A DNA stretch of 64,000 nucleotides from assembly GCA_028571685.1 (NCBI GenBank), contig CM053141.1, positions 131,034,833-131,098,832 of the forward strand, read 5' to 3'. Source of the stretch: Heterohyrax brucei. Lineage: Eukaryota > Chordata > Mammalia > Hyracoidea > Procaviidae. Of the stretch, positions 1-11,459 are shown in pieces (within the stretch, counting starts at the first letter, position 1; each line of letters begins with the position of its first letter). The position numbers were made by a program, and so were the translations under genes. The notes below the pieces were generated by a model that made no database searches, was not told where the DNA came from, and saw nothing but the letters and a program-made list of their open reading frames with translations.

Positions 1-815
1 CAATTGCTCTTCTATCTTCCTTATATATTGTCCAGCTAAAGTCAGTATAAAACTGACTTATTACTTTAAACATGATTTATTATAACAGACCTTTTAAAAT
101 TGGGGCTATGAAGATTTGCCATTATGGCAAGCATTTAAATAATAATTTTTCAGAGTACGAATGATAGGGTTTTACACATTTTGAAGCAAAAGGAGAAATA
201 TGATTTTAGTTCTTTTTTTAAACATACTTCTTCTACAAGTATTTCTAAGAACCTTGTGAATGGCATAGCACAACCTGACTAACAACTTCAGTCTAGAAAT
301 ACAAATTATATTTCACATTTTTTACTTTTAATAAGTTATCATTCAAAGATGATGCCTCTTGCTATTTCTCTTTCCCTTAAAAAGCAGTCAGGAGGTCCCC
401 TCAACATGTTTCTGCCAGCTATAATACAGTTGTTAAAGCTGTAAAGATTATCTTCTAAAAAATTAAAATGCCTTTTTTGTTAAAAAAAAGAATGCAAATT
501 GTAAAAAAATGGAACACATAGAAATAAAATCACTATAAATATATCTCAAAAAATTCGGGTCATACTGTTCACATCTTTTTATAATCCATTTTTTTTTCCT
601 AAAATTTGGGTAGATTCTCTTTTTAAAGTAGGTTTAGAATTGGAAATGATCTTATCAAGCTGTTATGTAAAACTCTAGGACATATTTTTGCTTAGTACTA
701 CCTTTCCCAAAGTTTAAAATGAAAATTAGAGCTTTTACATGTTTTAAAATGTCATTATTCCAGACCTCACTAATTTGAAATTTATTACAATTTCAACCCG
801 ATGATGGACCAAAAT
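1..815. other. AT-rich non-coding DNA, no feature recognised
   Basis: This stretch has many A and T runs and no reading frame of useful length. I see no SINE core, no LINE protein similarity and no terminal repeats. It may be old degraded repeat or unique intergenic sequence. Confidence 0.5.
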
Positions 816-819
816 TTGT

Positions 820-1535
820 GTCTTTTAAAAATTATTTATTGAATTATAGTTTATTTAAGAAAAATGCACAAATAATGTGTTACAGTTAGGTGAGTTTTTC
901 ATAAATCTTGAGCACACTCATGTAATGAACACCCAGATCAAGAAACAAAATATCATTAGGCACCTGTAAAGCCTGTCCTTGTGAGCCCTTCCAAGGCTAA
1001 TAGTAATTGTGACTTTTAAAATCACACATTGGGTTGACATATTTTAAACCATACATAAATGGAATCATACAAATGTACTCTTTTATGCAGCGATTTTTTT
1101 TGCTAAGTACTGTATTTGTGAGATTTATACACATTGTTGAGAGTAATTGCCTTTATCAAAAAAAATTCTCATTGCTTTATCACATTTTGTTGTGTGAATA
1201 TATCAGTACGTATTTCTCTATTCTCTTTTCTATTAATGGATATTTAAGTAGCTTCTAGTTTTCAACTATTTTGAATAATGCTACTGTTTTCGTATGTCTT
1301 TAGCTGAACGTATGTACACACTGCTGTCAGGATTCATATTGCTGGGTCGAAAGATATACATATATTCCAATTTAGTAGATATGCCAATTTTCCAGAGTTT
1401 TTACAAAACAATTGCATTGACTGATAAAGCCCCTAAGAGTGCATACGAGTTTGATCATTTCAGATCCTCACTGATATTTGGTATTGTCTTTCATTTTTGT
1501 CTTTCTATTTGGAGAAACTTGTTTTTTTAAACCTA
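820..1535 (-). mobile_element. Old L1 3' end fragment (L1M-like)
   Basis: Read on the plus strand this is the reverse complement of the 3' end of an ancient mammalian L1. The recognisable order is 'tttatgcagcg', a degraded 'gagatttatacacattgtt', 'taatggatatttaagtagc', 'ttgaataatgctactg', then 'tcatattgctgggtcg' and 'tgccaattttccagag'. That is the familiar L1M tail from the end of ORF2 into the 3'UTR. The short frames inside are shadows. Divergence is high, so this is one of the oldest elements here. The subfamily cannot be fixed by eye. Confidence 0.7.
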
Positions 1536-1651
1536 TTAAATCTCTTCAAAAAATAATATTGTAAGTAATTCAAAATCATTTTTTAACACAATTACACCGT
1601 TGTAACTGTTTCATCATTTTAAAATAACATATTTTCAGTATACTAACCATT

Positions 1652-3215
1652 GTGATGTTACATGACTTTGAGTCAGTTCTGACGCATAGCAACTCTACAA
1701 ACAACAGGAGAAACACTGACCAGTCCGTGCCAGCCTCATAATCATTGCTGTGTTTAAGCCAGCAGTTTGTCCCATTGCACCAATCTGCTCCCTTGAGGGC
1801 TTCCTCTTTTTCTCTAACCCTCTGTTTTACCAAGCATGTTTTTCTCTAGGCACGGGACCCTTTTGACAACATGTCCAAAGTAAGTGAGATGAAGTCTCCC
1901 TGTACTTCTTCCAAGCAGATTTGTTCATTTGGGCAGGACATGGTATATTCAATATCTTTTATCAACACTATGATTCATATGCATCAATTCTTCTTTGGTC
2001 TTCTTTATTCATTATTCAGTTTTCAGATGCAAATGAGGTGACTGAAAACACTATTACTTGAGTCAGGCACATCTTAGTCTTCAAGGTGATATATTTGCTT
2101 TTCAACACTTTGAAGAGGTCTTTTGCAGCAGATTTTTCCCAAGCAACACTTTGTTTGATTTCTTTATTGCTGCTAACTGTGGGCTTTCATTGTGAATCTA
2201 AGTAAAATTTAATTTTTGACAACTTCAGTATTTTCTCTACTTATTATTGTGTTCATAGGTCTGGTTGTGAGGATGTTTGTTTTCTTTATGCTGAGGTGCA
2301 ATCCAAATGAAGACTGTGTGGTCTTTGATTATCATCAGTAAATGTTTCAAATTCTCCTTGCCTTCAGCAAGCAGGATTGTATTATCTGCGTATCACAGGC
2401 TGTTAATGAGTCTCCCTCCAGTCATGATGTCACATTATTCTTCATATAGTCCAGCTTTTCAAATTACAGATAATTTGCTCATAAAACAGATTGAATAAGT
2501 ATGATGAAAAGACAAAATCCTGATGCAAACCTTTGCTAATTTTAAACCAGGCAGTTCCCCTTTTTATTGTTGGAAAGACTGCTTCTTGATGTATGCATAG
2601 GTTTCTGATAAGCACAATTAAGTGTTCTGGAATTCCCATTCTTTTCAATGGTATCAGTCAAATGCCTTTGCACAGTCAATAAAACACAGGTAAACATCTT
2701 TCGGGTATTTTCTTCTTTAATAAAGGACCCACTGGGATCAGCAATGATATCCTTGGTTCCACGTCCTCTTCTGAATCTGTCTTGAACTTCCAGTAGTTCA
2801 CTTTCAATGTACTGACATAGCTGCTTCTGGATGATCTTCAGCAAAATTTTACTTTCATGTAGTATTAATAATTATATTCAATAATTTCTGCATTCTGTAG
2901 GATCACCTGTCTTTGGAATAGATACAAACATTTAAACTCTGCCAGTTGGTTGGGCCTGTAGCTATTTTCCAAACTTCTTGGCAGGAATGAGCGAGCCCTT
3001 CCATCACTGTATCAGTTTGCTGACACATCTCAGTTGGTATTTCATCAGCTCCTGCTGCCATGTTTTTCACGAAAGCACAGCTTGGCCTTCTTCCTTCATT
3101 ACCATCATTTTTTGATCTTAATACACTGTATCTTGAAAGTACAAAGTGTAGCAATGATCAAATATTGTTTTTGTATGATACCATTATTCATATTCTTTAT
3201 TCTTCTCCTTTATTC
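1652..3215 (-). mobile_element. Bov-B (RTE clade LINE), 5'-truncated copy
   Basis: The left edge starts in the Bov-B 3' tail, 'ctttgagtcagttctgac' followed by 'catagcaac', and the copy runs into the reverse transcriptase region at the right, so it lies on the minus strand. Minus-strand translation shows RTE palm and thumb pieces such as 'MGIPEHLIVLIRNL' and 'YLFNLFYEQI', and upstream 'LLEVQDRFRRGRGTKDI'. It is broken by stops and shifts and cannot encode protein. About 1.56 kb of roughly 3.2 kb remains. It is joined directly to an AfroSINE on its 5' side. Confidence 0.85.
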
Positions 3216-3221
3216 AGTTCA

Positions 3222-3432
3222 AGGAATTCTAGTGGCACAGCAGTTAGTGCTTGACTACTGTCTGGAAGCTTGGCGGTTCAAACCAATGCCTGTTCAGTCA
3301 GAAAAACAGATGTGGCAACCTACTTTTGCAAAGATTAAACCTTAGAAACACCAGGAGTGGTTCTACTCTGTCCCATAGAGTTGCTGTAAGTCAGAATCAG
3401 CTTGACAGTGTAAGGATTTGGTTTTGGATTTT
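3222..3432 (+). mobile_element. AfroSINE
   Basis: The tRNA-like head 'ggaattctagtggcacagcag' is followed by the 'ttagtgcttgac' promoter-derived part. The body 'ggttctactctgtccca' and the tail 'cttgacagtgtaagg' complete the SINE. It is diverged from the family pattern and has an extra A-rich insert near 3300-3330. It abuts the Bov-B fragment on its left. Confidence 0.8.
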
Positions 3433-3444
3433 ACTCAAAGCCCT

Positions 3445-4000
3445 TAAGGTTTACATGAAGGCCGCCCTAGTCTCATCTGCCTCTGGAGAAGAGTTAACTA
3501 AAACTCTGCAGACCAATATGCTGATTTTTTAATACATTACTTCTTCCAGAATTCACTTCATATGCCATAGGTCAATACTTATTTTAAGAACTGAATAAAT
3601 TTAGATATAAATATGCAAAAATCTTTGAGCATTTCAATATACTTGTATTATACCTCTTATGTTCCAAATTGTCTGGGATAGTCCTGATAATTTACACTGC
3701 ATCCTAGAAATCACCTCTTTTTGCCTACAATGTATATTGTATTAACTGTAATGCTGTTTTAGTTCCCAGTATTCTACTTTGTTTACTTGAGAATTGATGC
3801 TCTCCTTGAGAGGCTATAGGGTCACTGAGAATCAGACTCAACTAGACTGCAGTGGGTTTGGGTTTGAGAGGCTAACAGCTTAAAAAACCTTTCTTCTTGA
3901 GAGCTTTTCTGACCCAGCCTATATTTTATGTAATATTCTGTTATGAATTAACATGATTTGGGGATTAAAATATTTTTCTGTTGGTATCATAATATTTGAT
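3445..4000. other. Non-coding stretch with one AfroSINE tail piece
   Basis: The stretch is mostly AT-rich with no recognised element. At about 3808-3868 (plus strand) there is an AfroSINE 3' fragment: 'ctatagggtcactgagaatc', then 'gcagtgggtttgggttt'. The head of that SINE is missing. Confidence 0.55.
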
Positions 4001-4004
4001 TTTT

Positions 4005-4450
4005 GTCTCAGTCACGTGGTACTGCTCCAACAGAAAAACTGTGAGTGAAAGTCTTCAAGAACTTTTATTTCCACAGTCCAGTAAGCCACAAATTCATAAG
4101 TTACAAGTCCATTCAGTAGGAGAGATTATCACAGTTTGGTAGGCTCAGTGCAAATTGAACAGAAGAGCATCCTGGCCTAGGAACTTCAGGTCCAAAGGAT
4201 GTACCCTAGTCTCACGGCTGCTCTGTTGGTGGTATGAGATTGTCCACTCTCTGCTCATTTCTTTCTTTGACATCCCATGAGCTTGCAGCTTGAGTCCTGC
4301 TTTGCCCATACAACTGCTGTCTATTATCCCTCATCAGTATCACAGAGGCAGGACTCACAACACACAGGAAAAATGACTCAACACTGGGAATCATGGCCCA
4401 GCCAAATCAACACACATATTTTTGGGGGGGACACAATGCAAGCCATGATG
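4005..4450 (-). repeat. LTR-like repeat, copy A of four
   Basis: This is one of four same-orientation copies of a repeat of about 450-540 bp; the others are near 9.8, 45.6 and 49.3 kb. Shared landmarks in order are 'ctgctccaacagaaa', 'ggtccaaaggatg', 'tatgagat', 'cacagaggcaggactcac', 'ctgggaatcatggcccagcc' and 'ttttggggggg' followed by 'acacaatgca'. The reverse complement starts with a TGTCATGGATTGAATTGTGT-like motif seen at the 5' end of MaLR/ERVL-type LTRs. The class is inferred. No internal retroviral genes are visible. Confidence 0.6.
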
Positions 4451-4469
4451 GATTTCAAAGCAGGTCTTA

Positions 4470-5630
4470 TAAAATGAACTTGAGCTTTCATATTTATCCC
4501 TTTTAAGGCCTTAAGGTCGTAAGCCCACAGTTTTCAGTATTTCAGGATGGAGTCATGATTTCCTCACTCTTACCCTATTTCTAAACATGAATTTAATTAT
4601 TGGTACAGATCTTTTCTTTCTGTTAGTAAAAGTTTTTCACTTCATCTGTTGACTTTTGTTCTTAAGTTTCTCCTGTATATTTCTTTTTTTTTTTTTTAAG
4701 TGAACCTTCCTCACCATTTAAATGCACTTTTAAGAGAAGCTTCTGAACATTTTTAATGCTCTGTAACAAGACAAACTGGTACAAGCTGGAGACAAAATCA
4801 GGTGAACGATGCATACAAAAGATGGCAGTATTGAAATTCTTTTTGCAGCTTGAATCCATTATAGGATTATATTTTATGAACCAAGTCCTTGGTTTGATGA
4901 GAGTTATGTTATGAAATACAGAGGTTGCCAGGAATAGTGCTGGCTGTTTTATCATAATAAAAGAGACACATGGAACGAACAGCCCTGACGGGGGCTGAAA
5001 ATCGAACTCAAGGGTAGACTCAGAATTAGTTTCCTCATGAGAAACTGAGAGTGGCCTTTTAGAGACTAAAGTGTTCTTATTTATTGTAATAAAAAAGGGA
5101 TGTAGTACAATCTTGCAAGTAGTCTTGTGTCAATGGCCAGTAAGTTTGCTCTGCTGTTTAAAAGCCATCCAGTCACTGTGTCCAAGTGGCCAGTCTCTCA
5201 GGATCTTCCTCTTAGGCTATCTACACTTAGCTGAACTTTTAGCAACACTATGTGTGTAGTCTCAAGTTCCGGACTTAGATTCCCTTTGCCCACGGTAACT
5301 GTTGTACTATACCTGCCTCGTCCATGTCCATGATTACGTTCCAATACACTCTTAAGACAGTGGATGACCCTAACCTGGGGACCAGGGATCCTGGGAATTC
5401 TCAGACAAGGGGAAATGGAGTAAATGAGCAGTAGATAATGTAAGAAAGATTATAAGGATTCTCATTAACAGGAACTTTATTGAACGTGAAGTGAGAGACA
5501 ATAGAATGAAAAGCTTTTTAATTAGATCAGTGCTTAGTAACCACTAATCAGTAAGATGGCCTGAAGCCGTCTTCGTTCAACCTGCTGTCAATGATATCCA
5601 CCAATTTGTTATTCTTCAGTTTATTTTCTT
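4470..5630. other. Non-coding stretch, possible unclassified LTR at its right part
   Basis: There is a poly-T run at 4684-4699. On the minus strand the region 5455-5500 reads 'caataaagttcctg', a polyadenylation signal in the kind of context seen at LTR ends. Nothing else retroviral is recognisable, so an LTR here is only a possibility. No supported gene. Confidence 0.35.
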
Positions 5631-5633
5631 TTA

Positions 5634-5676
5634 TGTTGTATGGGATCCGACTCGACGGCACTTGGCTGGCTGGCAT
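5634..5676 (+). repeat. AfroSINE-type tail stub
   Basis: Only the 3' tail is present: 'ggatccgactcgacggcac' then 'ttggctggctggc'. The head and body are absent. The tail differs from the common '..cagtgggtttggtttt' tail and ends in short tggc repeats. Similar stubs occur at 7028, 10564, 14037, 51513 and 52205. The sequence at 5677-5835 is more GC-rich and unrecognised. Confidence 0.6.
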
Positions 5677-6167
5677 TTGCTTTAGAGGTTGGACCTGTAG
5701 TGTAAGTCAGACCCGACTTTTAAGTCTCTGTGGCTTACTTCAAGGAATTGGGTCATGTGGTTGTAGAGGGCTGGCAAGTGATAGGCTCTGCTGGAGGTTC
5801 CTGCAGCCACGCATTGAACTCTGCGTAGATTAGGCTAGGGGAAGAGAGAAGACTAAAAGAAGTTCTGGCAAAATATCTATTTCTAATGTGGAACCAGAAC
5901 ACACCCTACGGGAACTCTTTTCTCGCAGTTAAGATTTTCAAATGAGTAATGGGGGCTAGACTACGTTATAGAAGGTAAATTATTTGAGGCCAACTGATTT
6001 AACCACATGCAGTTATGGATGTTTTACCAAACATCTGGGCATCATGGCTTAGCCTAGTTGACACAAAGGATTAACCATCACAGTAGGTTATAGTGTTTCT
6101 CTAAGGCTCTACCGTTTCACAGGTTATATGGACATAGTAATAACAATAAATAGACCCACAGTATCGT

Positions 6168-6320
6168 AGCCCTGATGGCACAGTGGTAAAGAGCTATGGC
6201 TGGTATCCAAAAAGTTAACAGTTTGAATCCATCACCTGTTCCTCAGAAACCCTCTAAGGCAGTTTGACTCTGTCCTAGAGGTTCATTATGAGCTGGAATT
6301 GACTCTATGGCAACAGGTCT
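6168..6320 (+). mobile_element. AfroSINE
   Basis: A nearly complete copy: head 'agccctgatggcacagtgg', 'aagagctatggctgg', body 'ggcagtttgactctgtc', and tail 'ggaattgactctatggcaac'. It is followed by a short tctg repeat and a tttc-rich microsatellite. Confidence 0.88.
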
Positions 6321-6337
6321 GTCTGTCTGTCAGACTT

Positions 6338-6379
6338 GCTTTCTTTCTTCCTTCTTTCCTTCTTTCTCTCTTTCTTTTT
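6338..6379. repeat. (TTTC)n-like microsatellite
   Basis: Imperfect pyrimidine repeat of ttcc and tttc units directly downstream of an AfroSINE. It probably grew from the SINE's 3' end. Confidence 0.8.
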
Positions 6380-6638
6380 AGTATAGTTAGATTTATTAAA
6401 ACAATGTATATAAAGCACTTACTGTAACACAGGCATGAAACATAATTTCTGTTAAATGATTGTTATTACTGTTTTCACCCTGTGCTCATGCTAAAGACAG
6501 CATCCCGGAGAAATCACAGATGTTGAAAGAAAAATAAAAGTCCCTACAAAATGTGGAAAATTCTCTAGGAGTACTCCTTACCCAATTTTGACTGAAAAGG
6601 TTAGTGGTCATGGCTTATTCTTAGGCCTTCATGAGTGT

Positions 6639-6796
6639 GGAAACCTCAATCATGTAGTAGTTAAGAGTTATGGCTGCTAACCCAAATACCGGCAGTTTGA
6701 AGTTACCAGGCACTCCTTAGAAACTCTATAGGGCAGTTCTGCTGTGTCCTACGGGGCCACTGTGAGTTGGAATCCACTCAACAGTGACGGATTTTT
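6639..6796 (+). mobile_element. AfroSINE
   Basis: Full-length-like copy with 'ggaaacctcaatcatgtag', 'gttatggctgctaaccc', 'ccaggcactccttagaaac', 'ggcagttctgctgtgtcc' and 'ggaatccactcaacagtgac'. It is second in a same-strand series of three between 6.17 and 7.01 kb. Confidence 0.9.
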
Positions 6797-6808
6797 ATGC
6801 ATATAATC

Positions 6809-7013
6809 AGGAACCCTGGTAGCACAATGGTTAAGCTTTTGGCTGCTAACCAAAAGGTTGACGGTAAGAACTCACCTGTGATTCCACAGAAGAAAAACCA
6901 TGGCCACTTGGTCTCATAAAGATGACATCCTGAGGTTTCTATGGGACAGTTTTCATCTGTCCTATTACATTACTGTGAGTCAAAATTTAGTAAGTGGCAT
7001 GCAACAACAACAT
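6809..7013 (+). mobile_element. AfroSINE, longer subtype
   Basis: The head 'ggaaccctggtagcacaatg' and 'gctgctaaccaaaaggttg' are well preserved. The middle carries the extra 'gccacttggtctcataaag' segment found in longer AfroSINE/Bov-B-related copies. The tail is degraded but ends in 'gcaacaacaaca'. It lies 13 bases after the preceding AfroSINE. Confidence 0.85.
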
Positions 7014-7027
7014 GAGTAACATCTTTA

Positions 7028-7062
7028 TTAGCCAGCCAGCCAAGTGCTGTCGAGTTGGATCT
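7028..7062 (-). repeat. AfroSINE-type tail stub
   Basis: Reads 'ccagccagccaagtgctgtc' followed by 'gagttggatc' on the plus strand. This is the reverse complement of the tggct-type tail without the rest of the SINE. Confidence 0.6.
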
Positions 7063-7064
7063 TT

Positions 7065-7530
7065 ATTAAAGTAAATAATTAAACCCTACCTTTTGGATAC
7101 ACTAAGCCAACATATATGCACAACAACTACAGTTAGTAAACTTTGTGGTTGTGATATTTTCTAGTAACTCCTACTGTTATAGTCTAGCTTGACTAAGGAT
7201 CTTGGTCAGATGCAGTCTTCCTCTGTCCTTACGGTACGCAACAGTGTAGGACTCTTTGCCTAAGTTATGAACTTATAACTTTTTATATTATAATTTGGAG
7301 CAAGACATCTACTCTTCTATATCTCTCTATTAGAAAGTGCATGTAACAATAGTTACACAACTTTATGGAGTTGTTACGTGGAAAGAGTAAGATAATACCT
7401 AACACAATGTAAAGAACAAGTGTAGGTAACTGCCTGAGCTTCAGTAGTTACTTCCTCCCTGATGGATTTACTTCTGTTTGTAAACCAAACCTAGTATCTC
7501 TGCAGTCTCTTAAAGTTGAGTCTTTAAGTA
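7065..7530. other. Non-coding stretch, nothing recognised
   Basis: No repeat core, coding similarity or structured motif is apparent. Confidence 0.45.
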
Positions 7531-7534
7531 AGAA

Positions 7535-7688
7535 AGCCACTGCTGTAATGTCGACTCTGACTCATAGTGACCCTACAGGTCAGAGTAGAACTGTTCTACA
7601 GTTTTCAAGGAGCACCTGGTGGATTTGAACTGCTGACCTTTTGGTTAGCACAGGTAGCACTTAACCACTGCACCACTAGGGTGTCCCT
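7535..7688 (-). mobile_element. AfroSINE
   Basis: A well-preserved copy in the reverse orientation: 'gtcgactctgactcatagtg', 'cagagtagaactgttctac', 'caaggagcacctggtgg', 'tgaccttttggttagcac' and 'cttaaccactgcaccac'. It is one of the least diverged AfroSINEs in the window. Confidence 0.93.
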
Positions 7689-7689
7689 T

Positions 7690-8210
7690 GAAGTAATAGT
7701 CTTCATTAATTATTGTGGTGAATCTGTGCAGTACTGGAACTGTATGAGGTTTTTTCACTTGCCAACTGCTGCTTAAGACTACTTACCAGGAGGAAACACC
7801 CTCTGTACTGTGCATGCTCTTGGTCACTATCTCAGCTCTCTGTGCTCTCTGATCTGTGCATCATGTCTCTGTTCAAATAAAGCAGGAGAAAATAACACTT
7901 CCATTTAATCTGTTCTTAAATAAACCTTACATTTTATAGGCAACTGACATTGGATTTTTTTTTCCACTTTCCATTTATCTTTGATAGAAATGCAGCCAAG
8001 TTTTTTTTTTTCCTGTAATTAATTTTATAACTATAGGGTGACTATGAGTTGGTATGAACTCAACGGCAGTGTTTGTTTATTTTGTTGAGTTTAATTAATT
8101 TTATCATTTTAGGAAATTAAACAAAGTGCCATTGAATCTGATTCTGTCATTGGTAAAACTTTTTTTTTTTCACTCCAAATCAAGAGTTCTTCGTAACACT
8201 ACCTAGTTCA
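7690..8210. other. Non-coding stretch with an AfroSINE tail fragment
   Basis: A short plus-strand AfroSINE tail lies at about 8033-8080 ('atagggtgactatgagttgg' then 'aactcaacggcagtg'). Poly-T runs occur at 7956-7965, 7999-8011 and 8160-8170. Otherwise nothing is recognised. Confidence 0.5.
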
Positions 8211-8216
8211 TCCTAA

Positions 8217-8745
8217 GTGTTACTCTTGTTAGGGGCCCTTGAATCAGTTCTAACTCACAGTGATGCTGTGAACAACGGAACAGCATCAGCTGATCCTGCC
8301 CCGTTGCAGCCACTGTGCTACTCAGTCTCATCAAAGGTCTTTCTCTTTTTTGCTGACCTCTTTACCTTAACAAGCATGATGTCCTTCTCCTGGGACTGGT
8401 CCCTCCCTGTAACTTGTACAAAGTGTGTCAGATAAAGTCTCACCATCTTGGGTTCTAAGGAGCAATCTGGCTGACTTCCCCAAAGACAGATCTGTTTGTT
8501 CTTCTGGCAGCACGTGGTGTATTTGATGGTCTTCTCCAACACTGTAATTCAAAAACATCAATTTTATGTCGATCTTCCTTATTCATCAACCAGCTTTCTC
8601 ATATGAAGCAATTGAAAAGACTGTTCTCTGGTCAGGTACAGCTTAGTTCTGAAAGTGATACCTTTGCTTTTTTTTTTTTTTTATCACTTTAAAGAGGTGT
8701 TTTGCAGCAGATTTACCCAATTGGCTTGGCAGTATATTCAAGTAT
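8217..8745 (-). mobile_element. Bov-B 3' fragment
   Basis: Plus-strand order matches the reversed Bov-B 3' region: 'gaatcagttctaactcac', 'gttgcagccactgtgc', 'aagcatgatgtccttctcc', 'tctgtttgttcttctggcag', 'cttccttattcatcaacc' and 'aaagaggtgttttgcagcag'. A poly-T expansion interrupts it at 8669-8684. It ends before the reverse transcriptase coding part, so it is a short 5'-truncated insertion. Confidence 0.85.
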
Positions 8746-8749
8746 TAAT

Positions 8750-9770
8750 ACTAGTGTTTTATATCTGCAGTCTACATATAGGAGTTTAAAGTGTATAAAA
8801 ACTCACATTGCACTCAAGTATCTACTGTTCCCAGAAATATTTTGCTTTCCAAACATGCTCTGAATATAGAAAAGTGTTGTTCCCTAGAATATTTAATTTA
8901 GAAAAGTCAAGGCAACCCTCGAAGGATTTCCTTAAAGGTCTTCCTTACAAAACTAAGTATACCTGGAGCCCCCTGTCATTCAGATAACATAGATGACATT
9001 TTATACTAACAGAAGTCAGATGTGTGACTCACCTTTAAGTGCTTATGGTTTTGAAGCTTTCATTCCAGAATGCTTATAAAATCCAATAATGATGGGCAAT
9101 TTTGGAAGAAGGCTGAAATTTAAACTCAGTTTAAATTTAAATTAGGATTTCCAGTGTAAATACTAAACTATGATCCAACAGTTTTGTTTGGTAATCATAA
9201 AATATTTTACCTATTCAACCAACAAGACACGTAGAAGTAAAATAACACAAGACTATACTTACAAACAGAAAATGTGTAGAGAGAGATATAATATAGCTCA
9301 GAGTCAAATTCTATTTTCAATCACAGGAAATAAAGCAAAAACTTAGCCATCTGAATTTTACCTGAGCAAATTTTCATTTATAGAATTTATCTGGGCCTAA
9401 TTAGATCCAACAGCTGTATATTACTGAAAACTAGTATCTGAATACTTATTTGAAATGAATTGTGAAATGTCATAGAAAGATTAGGGTGATGCAACCTTCC
9501 TTAGGGACAGTGGGGGCCTTCCCAACAGTGGTCCAAGTGGGCAAAGTGGGCAAAGAGAACCATCCAGAGCCACAGGGCATTATTTCCAATACATCTAGCA
9601 ATATCTAGTCATTACCTGGGTGAATGTTGAAGCTGGGATTGGAAAGAAAAATAATGTGTTCCAGCTGGTGAGAGGAGGCAGCCAAGAAGAATGCAGATGA
9701 TTCCTGTTAGAAATCCATGATGCTCCTGGCACTGTGTTTTGGTGGTAGAGGTACCCAAATCTCAGTCAGC
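8750..9770. other. Repeat-poor AT-rich stretch
   Basis: No mobile element core or coding similarity is seen. At about 9480-9560 it is more GC-rich, but nothing is identified there. Confidence 0.45.
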
Positions 9771-9774
9771 GTCC

Positions 9775-9987
9775 CTGTCCCTTGTATATTCCAAGAGGCT
9801 GTCTCAAGGCACAAAGCAATCTTATACACTGAATCTTGTTCTATCAATACAACAGCACCCTATCCACCCTCATTAACATATCGTAGAGGCAGGAATTCCA
9901 ACAGGGAGGACCACCACACGAAACCAGGAATTATGGCATAGCCAGACAGCTATAGACTTTTTAGGGAACACAATTCAATCCATGACA
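9775..9987 (-). repeat. LTR-like repeat, copy B of four (partial)
   Basis: It shares with the other copies the block 'gctgtctcaaggcacaaag', 'ccctcattaacatatcg', 'agaggcaggaattcc', 'ggaattatggcatagccag' and the end 'gaacacaattcaatccatg'. Only about the half nearest the LTR 5' end (minus-strand sense) is clear; the rest has decayed or is missing. Confidence 0.6.
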
Positions 9988-9989
9988 GC

Positions 9990-11165
9990 CCTAGATCTTT
10001 GATGTAGGCCCAAAGGAGACAGAAGCAAACATTAGGGCAGGAATTAAGGGTTGATTCCAGTCTTCCAAGAATGCACACTTTTCGTAGTAAGAGGGGCCCC
10101 ATCCCTAGATAAATAGAAAGGAACTACAGAGACTTCCTGTTATCAAAAACAATGACATGGGCATCAAAGTATACGTCCTATTATTAGTGCATTCCAGAGA
10201 ACTGTTGTGTAAGCAGGAGCACGAAACACCTGAGAAACCTAAACTCAGCTCTTTGTATAAGAGTAAGAGTGTACTGGAAGTCCACACGGAGACCAAAGTC
10301 AGCAGCACCTGGGAACAATTTACCTGGTCAAAATTGCAAGTTAGTGCATCCTCAGTAACTTAAGAGCGTGTATCCAGGACCATGGTACTGAGTGGTTGAG
10401 GAGGATGAATGCCAGAAGATATTGAGTACTTGTCTTACTCTGCAAGTGTGGGATAGAACTGAAACTTTAGATGGGAGCCTCAGAAAGCAAGGCACTGGGA
10501 AGTAAACTCCTATAGGTTAGATGTCTTCTCTCTCACTCACCACTCTACCTAAATATCTCACATAACTCGATGGCACTTGACTTGGCAATGGCTGACAGAT
10601 TTTAGGCCCTTAGATATTCTTTAAGTGAATAAGGAAATGAATAAGAGATGCATAGACATAATAAATTACAAATGGTGAAAATATACAAATTGAGATACAA
10701 ATATACAAATATATACAAATATACAAATACACTACACAAATATAAAATTGTTAAAATTTGGCCATGTGTGGAAAGTAGTATTTTACAAAAAACATTGGGA
10801 AATAACTTGAGAACTCATTCCATGAAAGTATATAATGTACACACATACTTCATACACTGCTCCACCAGATTCTATCATATAAATTTTCAAACATGTATTC
10901 ACTGAGTCCTTTTTATTGTTTCTGGGCTTTTATAACACTTTTATTTTTAAAAAGGCTTTTATTTTAAAAAAAGTAACTCAGAAAGCTTTTAATGTCTTTA
11001 AAATCTACTAAAATGATTTCTTTTTACTCTACTCAAGTATGAAATGATCTTTTTCACAATAGGTACTTTTCGGGTACAGAAAGAGAATATTGCGTATTCA
11101 TTAAAACAGTATGTTAATAAAAATTAAAAATTGGGTATTCAGTGCATAGATAACAGTAACATGAA
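9990..11165. other. Non-coding stretch with a microsatellite and a SINE tail stub
   Basis: At 10564-10600 there is a plus-strand tail stub ('ctcgatggcacttgacttgg'). At 10678-10742 there is an imperfect 'atacaaat' repeat. The short reading frames here are the product of the repeat and of AT-rich sequence. No gene. Confidence 0.55.
10678..10742. repeat. (ATACAAAT)n microsatellite
   Basis: Imperfect tandem units of atacaaat and atacaaatat over about 65 bases. Confidence 0.85.
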
Positions 11166-11168
11166 CTT

Positions 11169-11280
11169 GGATTCCTGGTGGTACAGTGATTAAGAACTAT
11201 GGCTACTAACCAATAGATTGGTAGTTTGAATCCACCAGCCATTCTTTGGATGCTATATAGTGCACTTCTGCTCTGCTCTG
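11169..11280 (+). mobile_element. AfroSINE, 3'-truncated
   Basis: Head 'ggattcctggtggtacagtg', 'aactatggctactaacc' and 'gtttgaatccaccagcc' are present. The copy stops near 'cttctgctctgctctg', where the next AfroSINE begins without a gap. The second element seems to have landed in the first and replaced or lost its tail. Confidence 0.88.
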
Positions 11281-11429
11281 TGGAAACCCTGGTGATGTAG
11301 TAGTTAAGAGTTCAGCTGCTAACCAAACGGCTGGCAGTTCAAACCTACCGAGTGCTCTTTAGAAACCCTATGGAACAATTCTACCGTGTCCATAGGTCAT
11401 TATGAATTGGAATGGACTCAACAGCAACT
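11281..11429 (+). mobile_element. AfroSINE
   Basis: Clear copy: 'tggaaaccctggtgatgtag', 'cagctgctaaccaaacggc', 'cctatggaacaattctacc' and 'ggactcaacagcaac'. It is the middle of three same-strand copies. Confidence 0.9.
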
Positions 11430-11459
11430 TTTTCTTTTTCTTTTTTTTACTATGAACTT

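Noticed and set aside
4960-5560. An endogenous retrovirus LTR with tRNA primer site
   Set aside because: Only a polyadenylation-like 'aataaa' context on the minus strand supports it. No TG..CA ends, primer binding site or gag/pol similarity could be found.
6165-7690. tRNA genes
   Set aside because: AfroSINE heads derive from a tRNA and keep promoter-like boxes, but no cloverleaf with a proper anticodon stem can be drawn for these copies.
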